From Mageeibacillus sp. UBA1257 (GTDB lineage Bacteria > Bacillota > Clostridia > UBA1212 > UBA1257), in contig DBVT01000014.1 in NCBI GenBank assembly GCA_002308775.1, forward strand, positions 1-5,675: 5,675 nucleotides of DNA, given 5' to 3'. Each line of letters begins with the position of its first letter. The stretch's first letter is position 1. Below the pieces are notes generated by a model. The model ran no database searches. It was given only the letters and a program-made list of their open reading frames with translations, and was not told the DNA's origin. Below, piece after piece: positions 1 through 5,349 of the stretch. A program made the position numbers and the translations under genes.

Positions 1-64
1 GGAAGGGTTGATGCTCCGCAGGCAGAAATATGTTGCGAAGCTTAGGCGTTTTTTGAAACAATAA
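1..64 (+). CDS. C-terminal end of an unidentified plus-strand gene (partial)
   Basis: Reading from base 2, twenty sense codons run to a TAA at 62-64. The encoded tail is strongly basic (it contains LRRQKYVAKLRRFLKQ), which suits the C-terminus of a soluble or nucleic-acid-associated protein, but it is too short to assign a family. A second plus frame is closed by a TAG at 43-45. Parts of the minus strand are also open here, so the strand is a judgement: the clean stop followed by a rpmB terminator in convergent orientation favours a plus-strand gene ending here. No convincing plus-strand terminator follows; only a 4-bp hairpin (ACAG/CTGT) plus a few T's near 80-93 is visible. Function unknown. 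Confidence 0.35.
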   Translation, partial: EGLMLRRQKYVAKLRRFLKQ

Positions 65-99
65 AAAAAATGCGGATCACAGAAAACTGTTTTACACAT

Positions 100-131
100 A
101 AAAAAATCGCCCCTGTTCAAGGAGCGCTTTT
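100..131 (-). terminator. Rho-independent terminator of rpmB
   Basis: Read on the minus strand, a 6-bp GC-rich stem (arms at 121-126 and 108-113) closes a 7-base loop and is followed by a run of seven U's (100-106), with A's before the stem that could pair with the U's. One pair is a G-U wobble in the minus-strand RNA; on the plus strand the same position would be a C-A mismatch. The hairpin is therefore built for minus-strand transcripts, that is for rpmB, 38 bases downstream of its stop codon. Confidence 0.85.
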
Positions 132-169
132 CATTATTACAATATCACAATTTTGCAGGAAGCATTCGC

Positions 170-367
170 TCATGCACGAGTAACCTTGCCGGATCTCATA
201 CATGCAGTGCATACATATGCGTATTTGGGAGAACCGTCAACCAATATTTTTATTCTTCTGACATTCGTTTTCCAATTTCTCTTTGCACGTCTGCTGACTT
301 GTGAACGTGTAATGCTGATATGACGGCCGAACATCATATTCTTCTCACAAATTTCACACTTTGCCAT
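170..367 (-). CDS. rpmB: 50S ribosomal protein L28 (bL28), zinc-ribbon form
   Basis: This encodes a 65-residue large-subunit ribosomal protein, close to the usual length of about 62 for short bacterial L28. The sequence opens MAKCEICEKN and carries the family pattern of an FG(R)xxS segment followed by a basic stretch (RRAKRNWKTNVRRIKI). Two cysteine pairs, C4/C7 and C53/C56, form the zinc ribbon of the so-called C+ L28 type; family knowledge says zinc-free paralogs exist in some genomes, and none is seen here. The start is taken at the ATG 365-367. A GTG nine bases upstream keeps the frame but lies inside the Shine-Dalgarno sequence, so it cannot be the start. The gene has its own promoter and terminator and is probably monocistronic. 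It is not coupled to nth upstream (113-base gap). Confidence 0.95.
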   Translation of the reverse strand: MAKCEICEKNMMFGRHISITRSQVSRRAKRNWKTNVRRIKILVDGSPKYAYVCTACMRSGKVTRA

Positions 368-373
368 GTAAAA

Positions 374-381
374 CACCTCCT
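374..381 (-). promoter_or_regulatory. Ribosome binding site of rpmB
   Basis: AGGAGGTG, a near-perfect match to the 16S rRNA 3' end, lies six bases ahead of the ATG at 365-367. It fixes the start codon, because the alternative in-frame GTG (374-376) is part of this very sequence. Confidence 0.9.
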
Positions 382-412
382 CGTGATCAAGTACTCAATG
401 GCAACGGATGGT

Positions 413-441
413 ATTTTAACACATCCGATTTCAAAAAGCAA
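413..441 (-). promoter_or_regulatory. Probable rpmB promoter (extended -10)
   Basis: On the minus strand a -10 box TAAAAT (413-418) is preceded by TGT (419-421), giving an extended -10. A weak -35, TTGCTT, sits at 436-441 with a 17-base spacer. Transcription would start near 406, giving a leader of about 40 bases. A dyad, CGGATG/CATCCG, flanks the -10 box and is described among the findings. Confidence 0.6.
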
Positions 442-480
442 ATACTTTTTTGAAGAAAATTGCCCTTTTTGAGTAAAAAT

Positions 481-1119
481 CTACAATTTTTTCGGGCAAA
501 TACCGTTCAAGGGGCATATTTCGCACTTCGGTTTTCGAGCAGGACAATATTCGCGTCCCAGTAAAACGATCCGGTGGCAGAAATTGCCGCTCTCTTCGGG
601 AGGAAGGATGCGACGAAGATCACGTTCTATTTTTACAGGATCCTCTTCTTCAGTCAGTCCCATCCTGTTCGATATCCTTATGCAGTGTGTGTCCACTACA
701 TACGAAGGCTAACCGAAAACGTCGCCCAGGACAAGATTCGCCGTTTTACGGCCGACGCCCGGCAGCGCGACAAGCTCTTCCATAGTCGAAGGAACTTCCC
801 CGTTGAATTTATCTACAAGTATTTTGCAGCACCCGATGATATTCTTCGATTTCGCGTGGTAAAAACCGCACGATCTGATCATCTCTTCAAGATCTCCCAT
901 GTCAGCCTCGGCAAAAGCAAAAGCATCCGGGTACTTTTCAAACAGAGCCGGAGTAATGAGGTTTACCCTTGCATCCGTGCACTGCGCAGACAGCTGAACA
1001 GCTACAAGAAGCTGCACCGGCGTCTTATAATGCAGTGCGCACATGGCGTCCGGGTACATCTCCTTCATTATTTCGATCGCTTTATTAATATCTATCATTT
1101 TTACTTTTTTATCTGTCAT
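481..1119 (-). pseudogene. nth: Endonuclease III (DNA glycosylase/AP lyase), interrupted by an in-frame TAG
   Basis: The family enzyme removes oxidised pyrimidines and cleaves the abasic site in base excision repair. Read through, the frame has 212 codons against 211 residues in E. coli Nth. The helix-hairpin-helix LPGVGRKTA is at 119-127 with catalytic lysine K125. The catalytic aspartate is D143 (DTHC), the same 18-residue spacing as K120/D138 in E. coli. The [4Fe-4S] ligands C192-X6-C199-X2-C202-X5-C208 match exactly. Codon 137 (bases 709-711) is TAG, in the linker FG-stop-PSYVVDTHC, so the terminated product has 136 residues and lacks the aspartate and the cluster. No frameshift or other decay is visible. 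The ATG overlaps the protease stop as ATGA (1116-1119), implying translational coupling. The gene ends at another TAG (481-483). It is either a recent nonsense mutation, a sequence error or a readthrough gene. Identity is near certain; functionality is doubtful. Confidence 0.9.
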
Positions 1120-2561
1120 GTCGCCTCATCCAATGTGACAACGAGGTCAGTGAAACTGTTGTCGCCGAATCTGAACACAGTAATAGTGACCTTGTCTCCC
1201 GGATTATACGAGAGCAGTATCTTACGCATCTGGAAAAAATCGATGATCTGCGTGCCTTCGATCGCAGTGATTATATCATCCTTCTTAATGCCCGCTTTAT
1301 CCGCGCAGCTGCCGGCGACCACTGAATTTACATAGCATCCCAGAGGATATCCGTACTCGTCCGCAACGTTTTTATTGTAAGCCGTGTAGATCTCAACACC
1401 GAGTCTCGTTCTGATGACTTTTCCTTTTTCCATCAACTGAGGGATCACTGTTTTTACAGTATTCGAGCTGATAGCAAAGCCCATATTTTCATATCCGGAC
1501 GCGACTACCTTGAGCACGCAAATGCCTATCATCTCTCCTTCTTTGTTCAAAAGAGCTCCGCCCGAGTTTCCGGGGTTGATCGTTGTATCCGTCTGTATCA
1601 GGTCGTATGCAGTCGTAGTCTCGCTGCTGATGTTTCTGGAAACTCCGCTGATGATCCCCGTAGTGACCGAATTCATAAATGCGATGCCTCCGGGGCTTCC
1701 GATCGCAACGGCCGTCTGTCCAATTTCGACTGAATCGGAATCGGCTATCTCAATAGGAGCAAGACCCGTTTTTTCTATTTTGATGAGAGCCAGATCCGAG
1801 ACACTGTCATATCCGATGATCTTCGCCTCGAAATATTCAAGAAGGCTCGGATCAAGGAAGACCTGGATCATATACTCGTCTCCCTTTTTACCGTTGGAAT
1901 CGAGAGTGTGTTCAATGATATGGTGGTTCGTGATGATATAACCGTCTTCAGTGTAGATTACGCCGGAACCTTCGCATACAGTTGTCGTTTCCTTCTCCCA
2001 GAACTTGCCTGTCGTCTGTGTGACTCTTATGCCTACGACTGACTTTGCGGCTTTTGCATATGTCGCCGCGGCCACGGAATCTGTTTCAACTTTGATCTCG
2101 ACGTTGCTGCCCGAAGGGATCGTCTGACCGTCGATCACTGTATTGTTCGGATCTTTTTCATAATAAACGACTCTCGTATTGCCGTACGCTTTGATCAGCT
2201 TTGCGAAGAGGCTGTTTTTAGGAGTCGGTATCAGCATGGACGCCGCAATCAAAAGTGCGACAGCGAGCACCGTTATAACAGCGGTAAGAATTACTGTTTT
2301 CGCTCTTTCTCTCCTTCCGGCCTTCTTCTCAATCTCTTTCAGTTCATCTTCGAAAGACTCCTCTACGATATAGTCGTCGGCAGAGCGTTCTTTTCCCGAT
2401 TCATTTTCTTTTTTTTCATTATCTTCCGTCATATCCGGTAATTTTTCAAATGTTTCTTTTACATCGGAAGCCGTTTCTTCACCATTTTCGACAATTTCTT
2501 TCGCTTTCTCTTCCGCTTGTTCCGCAGTTTCTTCTATGATTTTCTTCTCGTTCTCGTCCAT
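1116..2561 (-). CDS. htrA: HtrA/DegP-type membrane-anchored serine protease with one PDZ domain (S1C family)
   Basis: This is an envelope quality-control protease of 481 residues. Residues 1-85 form a highly charged tail rich in Glu, Asp and Lys, predicted cytoplasmic. A single membrane segment (about 88-111, AKTVILTAVITVLAVALLIA) anchors it as a type II protein with the protease outside. The trypsin-like domain spans about 170-375 with an intact triad: H214 in TNHHI, D256 in SDLALI and S333 in GNSGGALL. One PDZ domain follows at about 385-478 and would bind exposed C-termini of misfolded substrates. The ATG at 2559-2561 has an AAAGGA ribosome binding site about 11 bases upstream, slightly far. 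The kinase gene ends 90 bases upstream and nth overlaps its stop by 4 bases. A protease of this type also ends the walRK operon of Bacillus (htrC), so envelope-stress control by the neighbouring two-component system is a reasonable inference. The symbol is family-level; the exact paralog is not resolved. Confidence 0.93.
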   Translation of the reverse strand: MDENEKKIIEETAEQAEEKAKEIVENGEETASDVKETFEKLPDMTEDNEKKENESGKERSADDYIVEESFEDELKEIEKKAGRRERAKTVILTAVITVLAVALLIAASMLIPTPKNSLFAKLIKAYGNTRVVYYEKDPNNTVIDGQTIPSGSNVEIKVETDSVAAATYAKAAKSVVGIRVTQTTGKFWEKETTTVCEGSGVIYTEDGYIITNHHIIEHTLDSNGKKGDEYMIQVFLDPSLLEYFEAKIIGYDSVSDLALIKIEKTGLAPIEIADSDSVEIGQTAVAIGSPGGIAFMNSVTTGIISGVSRNISSETTTAYDLIQTDTTINPGNSGGALLNKEGEMIGICVLKVVASGYENMGFAISSNTVKTVIPQLMEKGKVIRTRLGVEIYTAYNKNVADEYGYPLGCYVNSVVAGSCADKAGIKKDDIITAIEGTQIIDFFQMRKILLSYNPGDKVTITVFRFGDNSFTDLVVTLDEAT

Positions 2562-2591
2562 TTTTCTTTTAGTCCTTTCATATCGTTGTGC

Positions 2592-2619
2592 AGTATTATT
2601 TAACCACAGTTTTTGTCAA
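2592..2619 (-). promoter_or_regulatory. Candidate promoter for the protease-nth pair
   Basis: On the minus strand a perfect -35 TTGACA (2614-2619) is followed after 16 bases by AATACT (2592-2597), a four-of-six match to the -10 consensus. It lies 30 bases upstream of the protease ATG, in the 90-base gap after the kinase stop. No convincing terminator is present between kinase and protease, so readthrough from the regulator/kinase genes is also likely; this promoter would be an additional internal start. A weak inverted repeat (TTAACCA 2600-2606 / TGGTAAA 2626-2632) brackets the -35. Confidence 0.4.
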
Positions 2620-2651
2620 TCCGTATGGTAAAAATGTGTCTTTTTTATGTT

Positions 2652-4253
2652 TTATTGCCTGTTTTCGGGCTCTTTCGCTGCCGCAAGGGTAAAAATGAAT
2701 GTCGTTCCTTCGCCCTGCTTGCTGTGGCATTCGATCGATTCTCCGTGAGAGTCCAGTATCTTTTTTACGATCGCAAGCCCCAGACCGGTGCCTGTCTTGT
2801 CCATGCCTCTCGATTTGTCAGACTTGTAAAATCTTTCGAATATCTTGTCTACTTCCTCCTCGGAGATGCCTATGCCCGTATCCGCGACTGATATTTCGAC
2901 TTTTTCGCCTGTTTCTCTTACAGAGACAGTGATCACTCCTCCTTCGGGAGTGAATTTGATCGAATTATGCACCAGATTGATTATTACCCTCAGTACCGAG
3001 GCTTTGCCTGCGCAAACGAACTGCTTGTCTTTCTCGTAATTGAGTTCCACGTCGATCTTTTTACCGGAGATCTGGGGCTCCATCTTGATGAGCTGTTCGG
3101 TGATCAAAGCGTTGATATCGAAGACCTCGAAAAGATTGGATTTCGCGAATTCTATCCTCGTCATATCAAGAAGTTCGTTGATAAGTGTATTCATTCTTTC
3201 GACTTCGTCCCTGCAAAGACCGAGATAATAGTCCATCTTTTCCTCCGGAACAACACCGTCCAGTATCGCTTCGATGAATCCCTTTATGGACGTGATGGGA
3301 GTTCTGAGTTCGTGTGAAACATTCGATATGAATTCAGTCTTCGATTCATCCATTTTCGAGAGCGAATCCGTCATCCTGTTAAAACTCTCCACAAGCGTGC
3401 CGAACTCGTCATCTGTGGTCTTTTCTATCCTTATCGTGAAGTCCCCGGACGCGAGCCTCTTGGCGCCGTTATCGAGTTCCTTTATAGGCTTAGTTATCTG
3501 CCTCATAAGTATCGAAGTGGCAATTATGTCGATCGCGACCATTATGACAGTAGAAACGAGGAACACCCATATCAGCGAGTTTCTCGCCTCAGCAAGCTCA
3601 GGCATCGGTATCGCCACCAGAATAGATCCTACGACCTGCCATTCTGCTTCCGTCTTGTTGTAGTAATTCAGTCCCTTTGAAACTGTTACGTATCTGTCCT
3701 TCACGTCGGAGAAAAGGCCGTAATAGTCTGATCTGTCCTCAATATAGCCGTTCATTTTAAGAGCTTTTTCAAACTGGGATCTTTCCTTAAAATGATACTT
3801 CCCGTCGTAATAGTTGAAATTGACGCTAATGCTTCTCGGAAGTTCCTTTACCGTATAACCCTTGGGAACGGTATTTCCCGGGAGCAGCGGATATGAGAGC
3901 TGGATCGTTCCTTCGTCGTCGGAGATGAAGATCGTCACATTCATCATCTCATTGTACGCCGCAATTTTACTGAGCAGGTTGTAGTAGTATCTGTCGCTCG
4001 AATCACCCCAGTTTGCTTCAAAAGAAAGTGCGTCGCTATCCCTGTCGCAGCTGTAGAGGTAGTCTATTGTGGTCTGCGCCGTATCGTCGATTATCTTTTC
4101 GATCTCCTCTATCCTGCTGTCAGCTATCGAATCGTAGAGCATTTTCGACATGATCACAGCGGAAACTGTCGCCGCGGCGATGATAATAACTATCGTCATC
4201 AAAAGTATTTTCGTATAGATCGATTTGATTTTTAACTTTTTCAACCTTCTCAC
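2652..4253 (-). CDS. Membrane sensor histidine kinase (HAMP-HisKA-HATPase_c), WalK/PhoR-like
   Basis: This is the sensor partner of the response regulator encoded just upstream, 533 residues from the first start. Membrane segments lie at about 17-36 and 226-249, enclosing an extracellular sensor of about 190 residues that I do not recognise; it may be Cache/PAS-like. A HAMP linker follows (about 250-302), then the dimerisation/phosphoacceptor helix with SHELRTP (H314). The ATPase domain has its N box (NLVHNSIKF, N426-F434), G1 (DTGIGI, D458), F box (FERF, 472-475) and G2 (GTGLGL, 488-493). No cytoplasmic PAS domain is present, unlike Bacillus WalK. The start is uncertain: GTG at 4251-4253 gives MRRLKK, but TTG at 4242-4244 has the better placed Shine-Dalgarno and gives a typical M-KKLKIKSIYTK N-terminus of 530 residues. 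An 85-base gap holding a terminator-like hairpin separates it from the regulator gene, so its expression may be lower than that of the regulator. Stop is TAA. Confidence 0.93.
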   Translation of the reverse strand: MRRLKKLKIKSIYTKILLMTIVIIIAAATVSAVIMSKMLYDSIADSRIEEIEKIIDDTAQTTIDYLYSCDRDSDALSFEANWGDSSDRYYYNLLSKIAAYNEMMNVTIFISDDEGTIQLSYPLLPGNTVPKGYTVKELPRSISVNFNYYDGKYHFKERSQFEKALKMNGYIEDRSDYYGLFSDVKDRYVTVSKGLNYYNKTEAEWQVVGSILVAIPMPELAEARNSLIWVFLVSTVIMVAIDIIATSILMRQITKPIKELDNGAKRLASGDFTIRIEKTTDDEFGTLVESFNRMTDSLSKMDESKTEFISNVSHELRTPITSIKGFIEAILDGVVPEEKMDYYLGLCRDEVERMNTLINELLDMTRIEFAKSNLFEVFDINALITEQLIKMEPQISGKKIDVELNYEKDKQFVCAGKASVLRVIINLVHNSIKFTPEGGVITVSVRETGEKVEISVADTGIGISEEEVDKIFERFYKSDKSRGMDKTGTGLGLAIVKKILDSHGESIECHSKQGEGTTFIFTLAAAKEPENRQ

Positions 4254-4256
4254 CTT
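4250..4256 (-). promoter_or_regulatory. Ribosome binding site of the kinase gene, favouring a TTG start
   Basis: AAGGTGA lies five bases ahead of the TTG at 4242-4244. The upstream GTG (4251-4253) is embedded in this sequence, as happens for rpmB in this window, which argues for the TTG start. For the GTG start only a weak GGA five bases upstream is available. Confidence 0.5.
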
Positions 4257-4264
4257 CTTCCGTC

Positions 4265-4310
4265 AAAAAAGCCGTACTGATCGCATTAGTAAAACTTTTC
4301 TCAGTACAGC
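4265..4310 (-). terminator. Intercistronic terminator/attenuator between regulator and kinase genes
   Basis: In the minus-strand RNA a 10-bp stem (arms 4301-4310 and 4271-4280, one G-U pair) closes a 20-base loop and is followed by six U's (4265-4270). The wobble pair would be a C-A mismatch on the plus strand, so the structure serves minus-strand transcripts. It begins about 30 bases after the regulator stop. As the kinase gene has no obvious promoter of its own in the gap, this probably acts as a partial terminator giving more regulator than kinase mRNA. The loop is longer than usual, which may reduce efficiency. Confidence 0.7.
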
Positions 4311-4338
4311 CGTTTTGTTTTATCTGAGCTATTGACGG

Positions 4339-5103
4339 TCACTGCTGATCCTGTATTTCAAACTTGTAACCGATTCCCCAAACTGTTTTTATCGTCCACG
4401 GATGAGGCTTTCTGCCCTCTTCGATTTTTTCTCTGAGTCTCTTTATATGCACGTCGACCGTTCTCGAATCGAGAGGAAGCTCATATCCCCATATATATGC
4501 GAGAAGCTGCTCTCTCGTGTAGACCTTTCTCGGGTTTGACGCGAGTATGAAAAGCAGTCCGAGCTCTTTCGGAGGCATTTCAACGAGTTTTCCGTCAACT
4601 TTCACTGTATATTCAGTCTTATTCACAACGAGACCGGGGTATACGACTTCTTCCGCGTCGTCCTTTTCGACTTTGCCCGCTCTTCTCAGCACTGCTTTGA
4701 TCCTTGCGATCAGTTCGCTTCTGTTAAAAGGTTTCTCGATGTAGTCATCAGCTCCGAGTTCGAGTCCGAGGACCTTGTCCACAGTCTCGCCTTTCGCAGA
4801 AAGCATTACGACAGGCGTATTATTCTGCTTTCTTATTTCCTTGCAGACCTGCATGCCGTCCATACCGGGGAGCATAATATCGAGCAGTACGAGATCAGGC
4901 ACATACTCTTTGAATTTTTCAAGAGCCGATATGCCGTCACCCGCGACTTCCACTTCATATCCTTCTTTTTCGAGATACAGTCTCAATAGTTCGGTTATGT
5001 TTTCTTCATCGTCAACAACAAGAATTTTCTGCTTTGTAAAACGAATCAAAACATGTCCGCCCTGGATCTTAACCGTTCTTCCGTTATCAATGTCGTTTTC
5101 CAT
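4339..5103 (-). CDS. OmpR/PhoB-family response regulator (receiver plus winged helix), WalR/PhoP-like
   Basis: This is a DNA-binding response regulator of 254 residues. The receiver domain (about 26-140) has the acidic pair D31/D32, phosphoacceptor D75 in LVLLDIMLPG, switch residue S102 in VVMLSAKG and K124 in EKPF. The OmpR-type winged helix (about 155-250) has the recognition-helix region SRTVDVHIKRLREKI and the wing motif VWGIGYKF. The protein is about 20 residues longer at the N-terminus than typical relatives, which begin just before KILVVDDE. The ATG at 5101-5103 has AGGACAGG upstream and is kept as the start. A TTG at codon 19 (LIRFTKQKIL), with AGGGCGG about seven bases ahead, is an alternative. 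It is first in the operon and expected to be phosphorylated by the downstream kinase. Tandem 11-bp repeats in its own promoter suggest autoregulation. The regulon cannot be told from sequence; the neighbouring protease is the obvious candidate. Confidence 0.95.
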   Translation of the reverse strand: MENDIDNGRTVKIQGGHVLIRFTKQKILVVDDEENITELLRLYLEKEGYEVEVAGDGISALEKFKEYVPDLVLLDIMLPGMDGMQVCKEIRKQNNTPVVMLSAKGETVDKVLGLELGADDYIEKPFNRSELIARIKAVLRRAGKVEKDDAEEVVYPGLVVNKTEYTVKVDGKLVEMPPKELGLLFILASNPRKVYTREQLLAYIWGYELPLDSRTVDVHIKRLREKIEEGRKPHPWTIKTVWGIGYKFEIQDQQ

Positions 5104-5148
5104 AATCAGATACCTGTCCTTCCTTCCACGGGGAATACCCGCATATAT

Positions 5149-5157
5149 ATTATATCA
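5149..5157 (-). promoter_or_regulatory. Extended -10 promoter of the regulator operon
   Basis: On the minus strand, TATAAT (5149-5154) preceded by TGA (5155-5157) makes a strong extended -10. No good -35 lies 17 bases upstream; that place is taken by the tandem 11-bp repeats at 5169-5190, as expected for an activator-dependent promoter. Predicted start is near 5142, giving a leader of about 38 bases. A second TTGACA on the same strand (5235-5240) lacks a good -10 at normal spacing. Confidence 0.6.
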
Positions 5158-5168
5158 AACATTTTTCG

Positions 5169-5190
5169 CTTTTACATAACTTTTTCATAA
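5169..5190 (-). repeat. Tandem 11-bp direct repeat, candidate OmpR-family operator
   Basis: On the minus strand TTATGAAAAAG (5180-5190) is followed immediately by TTATGTAAAAG (5169-5179), differing at one base. The 11-base period matches the head-to-tail binding of OmpR/PhoB-family dimers. Within it, TGAAAA and TGTAAA are separated by five bases, resembling the WalR pattern TGTWAH-N5-TGTWAH with one mismatch. It sits about 12 bases upstream of the extended -10 (5149-5157), in the -35 region of the regulator promoter. Confidence 0.55.
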
Positions 5191-5278
5191 AAAATGTCAG
5201 TTTTATATGCTATTTTGTATATTTTATGCTCTTTTGTCAAATATCTGTCTCTTTCTGCAAGTATTTTTACTCGCAAAG

Positions 5279-5287
5279 TGATATAAT
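5279..5287 (+). promoter_or_regulatory. Extended -10 promoter of ychF
   Basis: TATAAT (5282-5287) preceded by TGA (5279-5281) forms a consensus extended -10. No recognisable -35 is found at 16-18 bases upstream (the hexamer there is close to AAGTAT), which extended -10 promoters tolerate. Predicted start is near 5294, about 55 bases before the ychF ATG. The leader contains a small hairpin (5305-5309 with 5317-5321) and a second Shine-Dalgarno-like sequence. Confidence 0.65.
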
Positions 5288-5349
5288 GTTCGTCGTAAAA
5301 TACAGGAGCGGCGGTTGCTCCGTTCGATCTATACAGGAGAGATTGCAAA

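Noticed and set aside
438..463. Possible terminator hairpin for nth (GCAA/TTGC with A/T-rich interior)
   Set aside because: Only four outer pairs are clean, the interior is mismatched, and it overlaps the rpmB -35 region. It is too weak to call.
365..483. Amber readthrough extension of nth beyond 481 into the rpmB leader
   Set aside because: The frame stays open past 481 if TAG is read, but the residues are unlike any Nth tail and run out of frame into rpmB. The family normally ends shortly after the last iron-sulfur cysteine, so 481 is the true end.
481..696. Downstream half of nth as a separate 71-residue gene starting at GTG 694-696
   Set aside because: No purine-rich ribosome binding site precedes the GTG, and the fragment would lack the helix-hairpin-helix and catalytic lysine. 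It is better described as part of one interrupted gene.
574..1335. Long plus-strand open frame (about 253 codons) antisense to nth and the end of the protease gene
   Set aside because: Nth and HtrA motifs are unambiguous on the minus strand, and the antisense translation has no recognisable domain and no good ribosome binding site. It is a shadow of the coding frames.
2613..3663. Several plus-strand open frames of 60-130 codons opposite the kinase gene
   Set aside because: The kinase H, N, G1, F and G2 boxes are all intact on the minus strand. The antisense frames are by-products with no start signals or motifs.
5222..5240. Second regulator promoter based on TTGACA at 5235-5240 (minus)
   Set aside because: The -35 is perfect but no acceptable -10 lies at 16-18 bases (CAAAAT at 17). 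TAAAAT occurs only 8 bases away, too close to be used.
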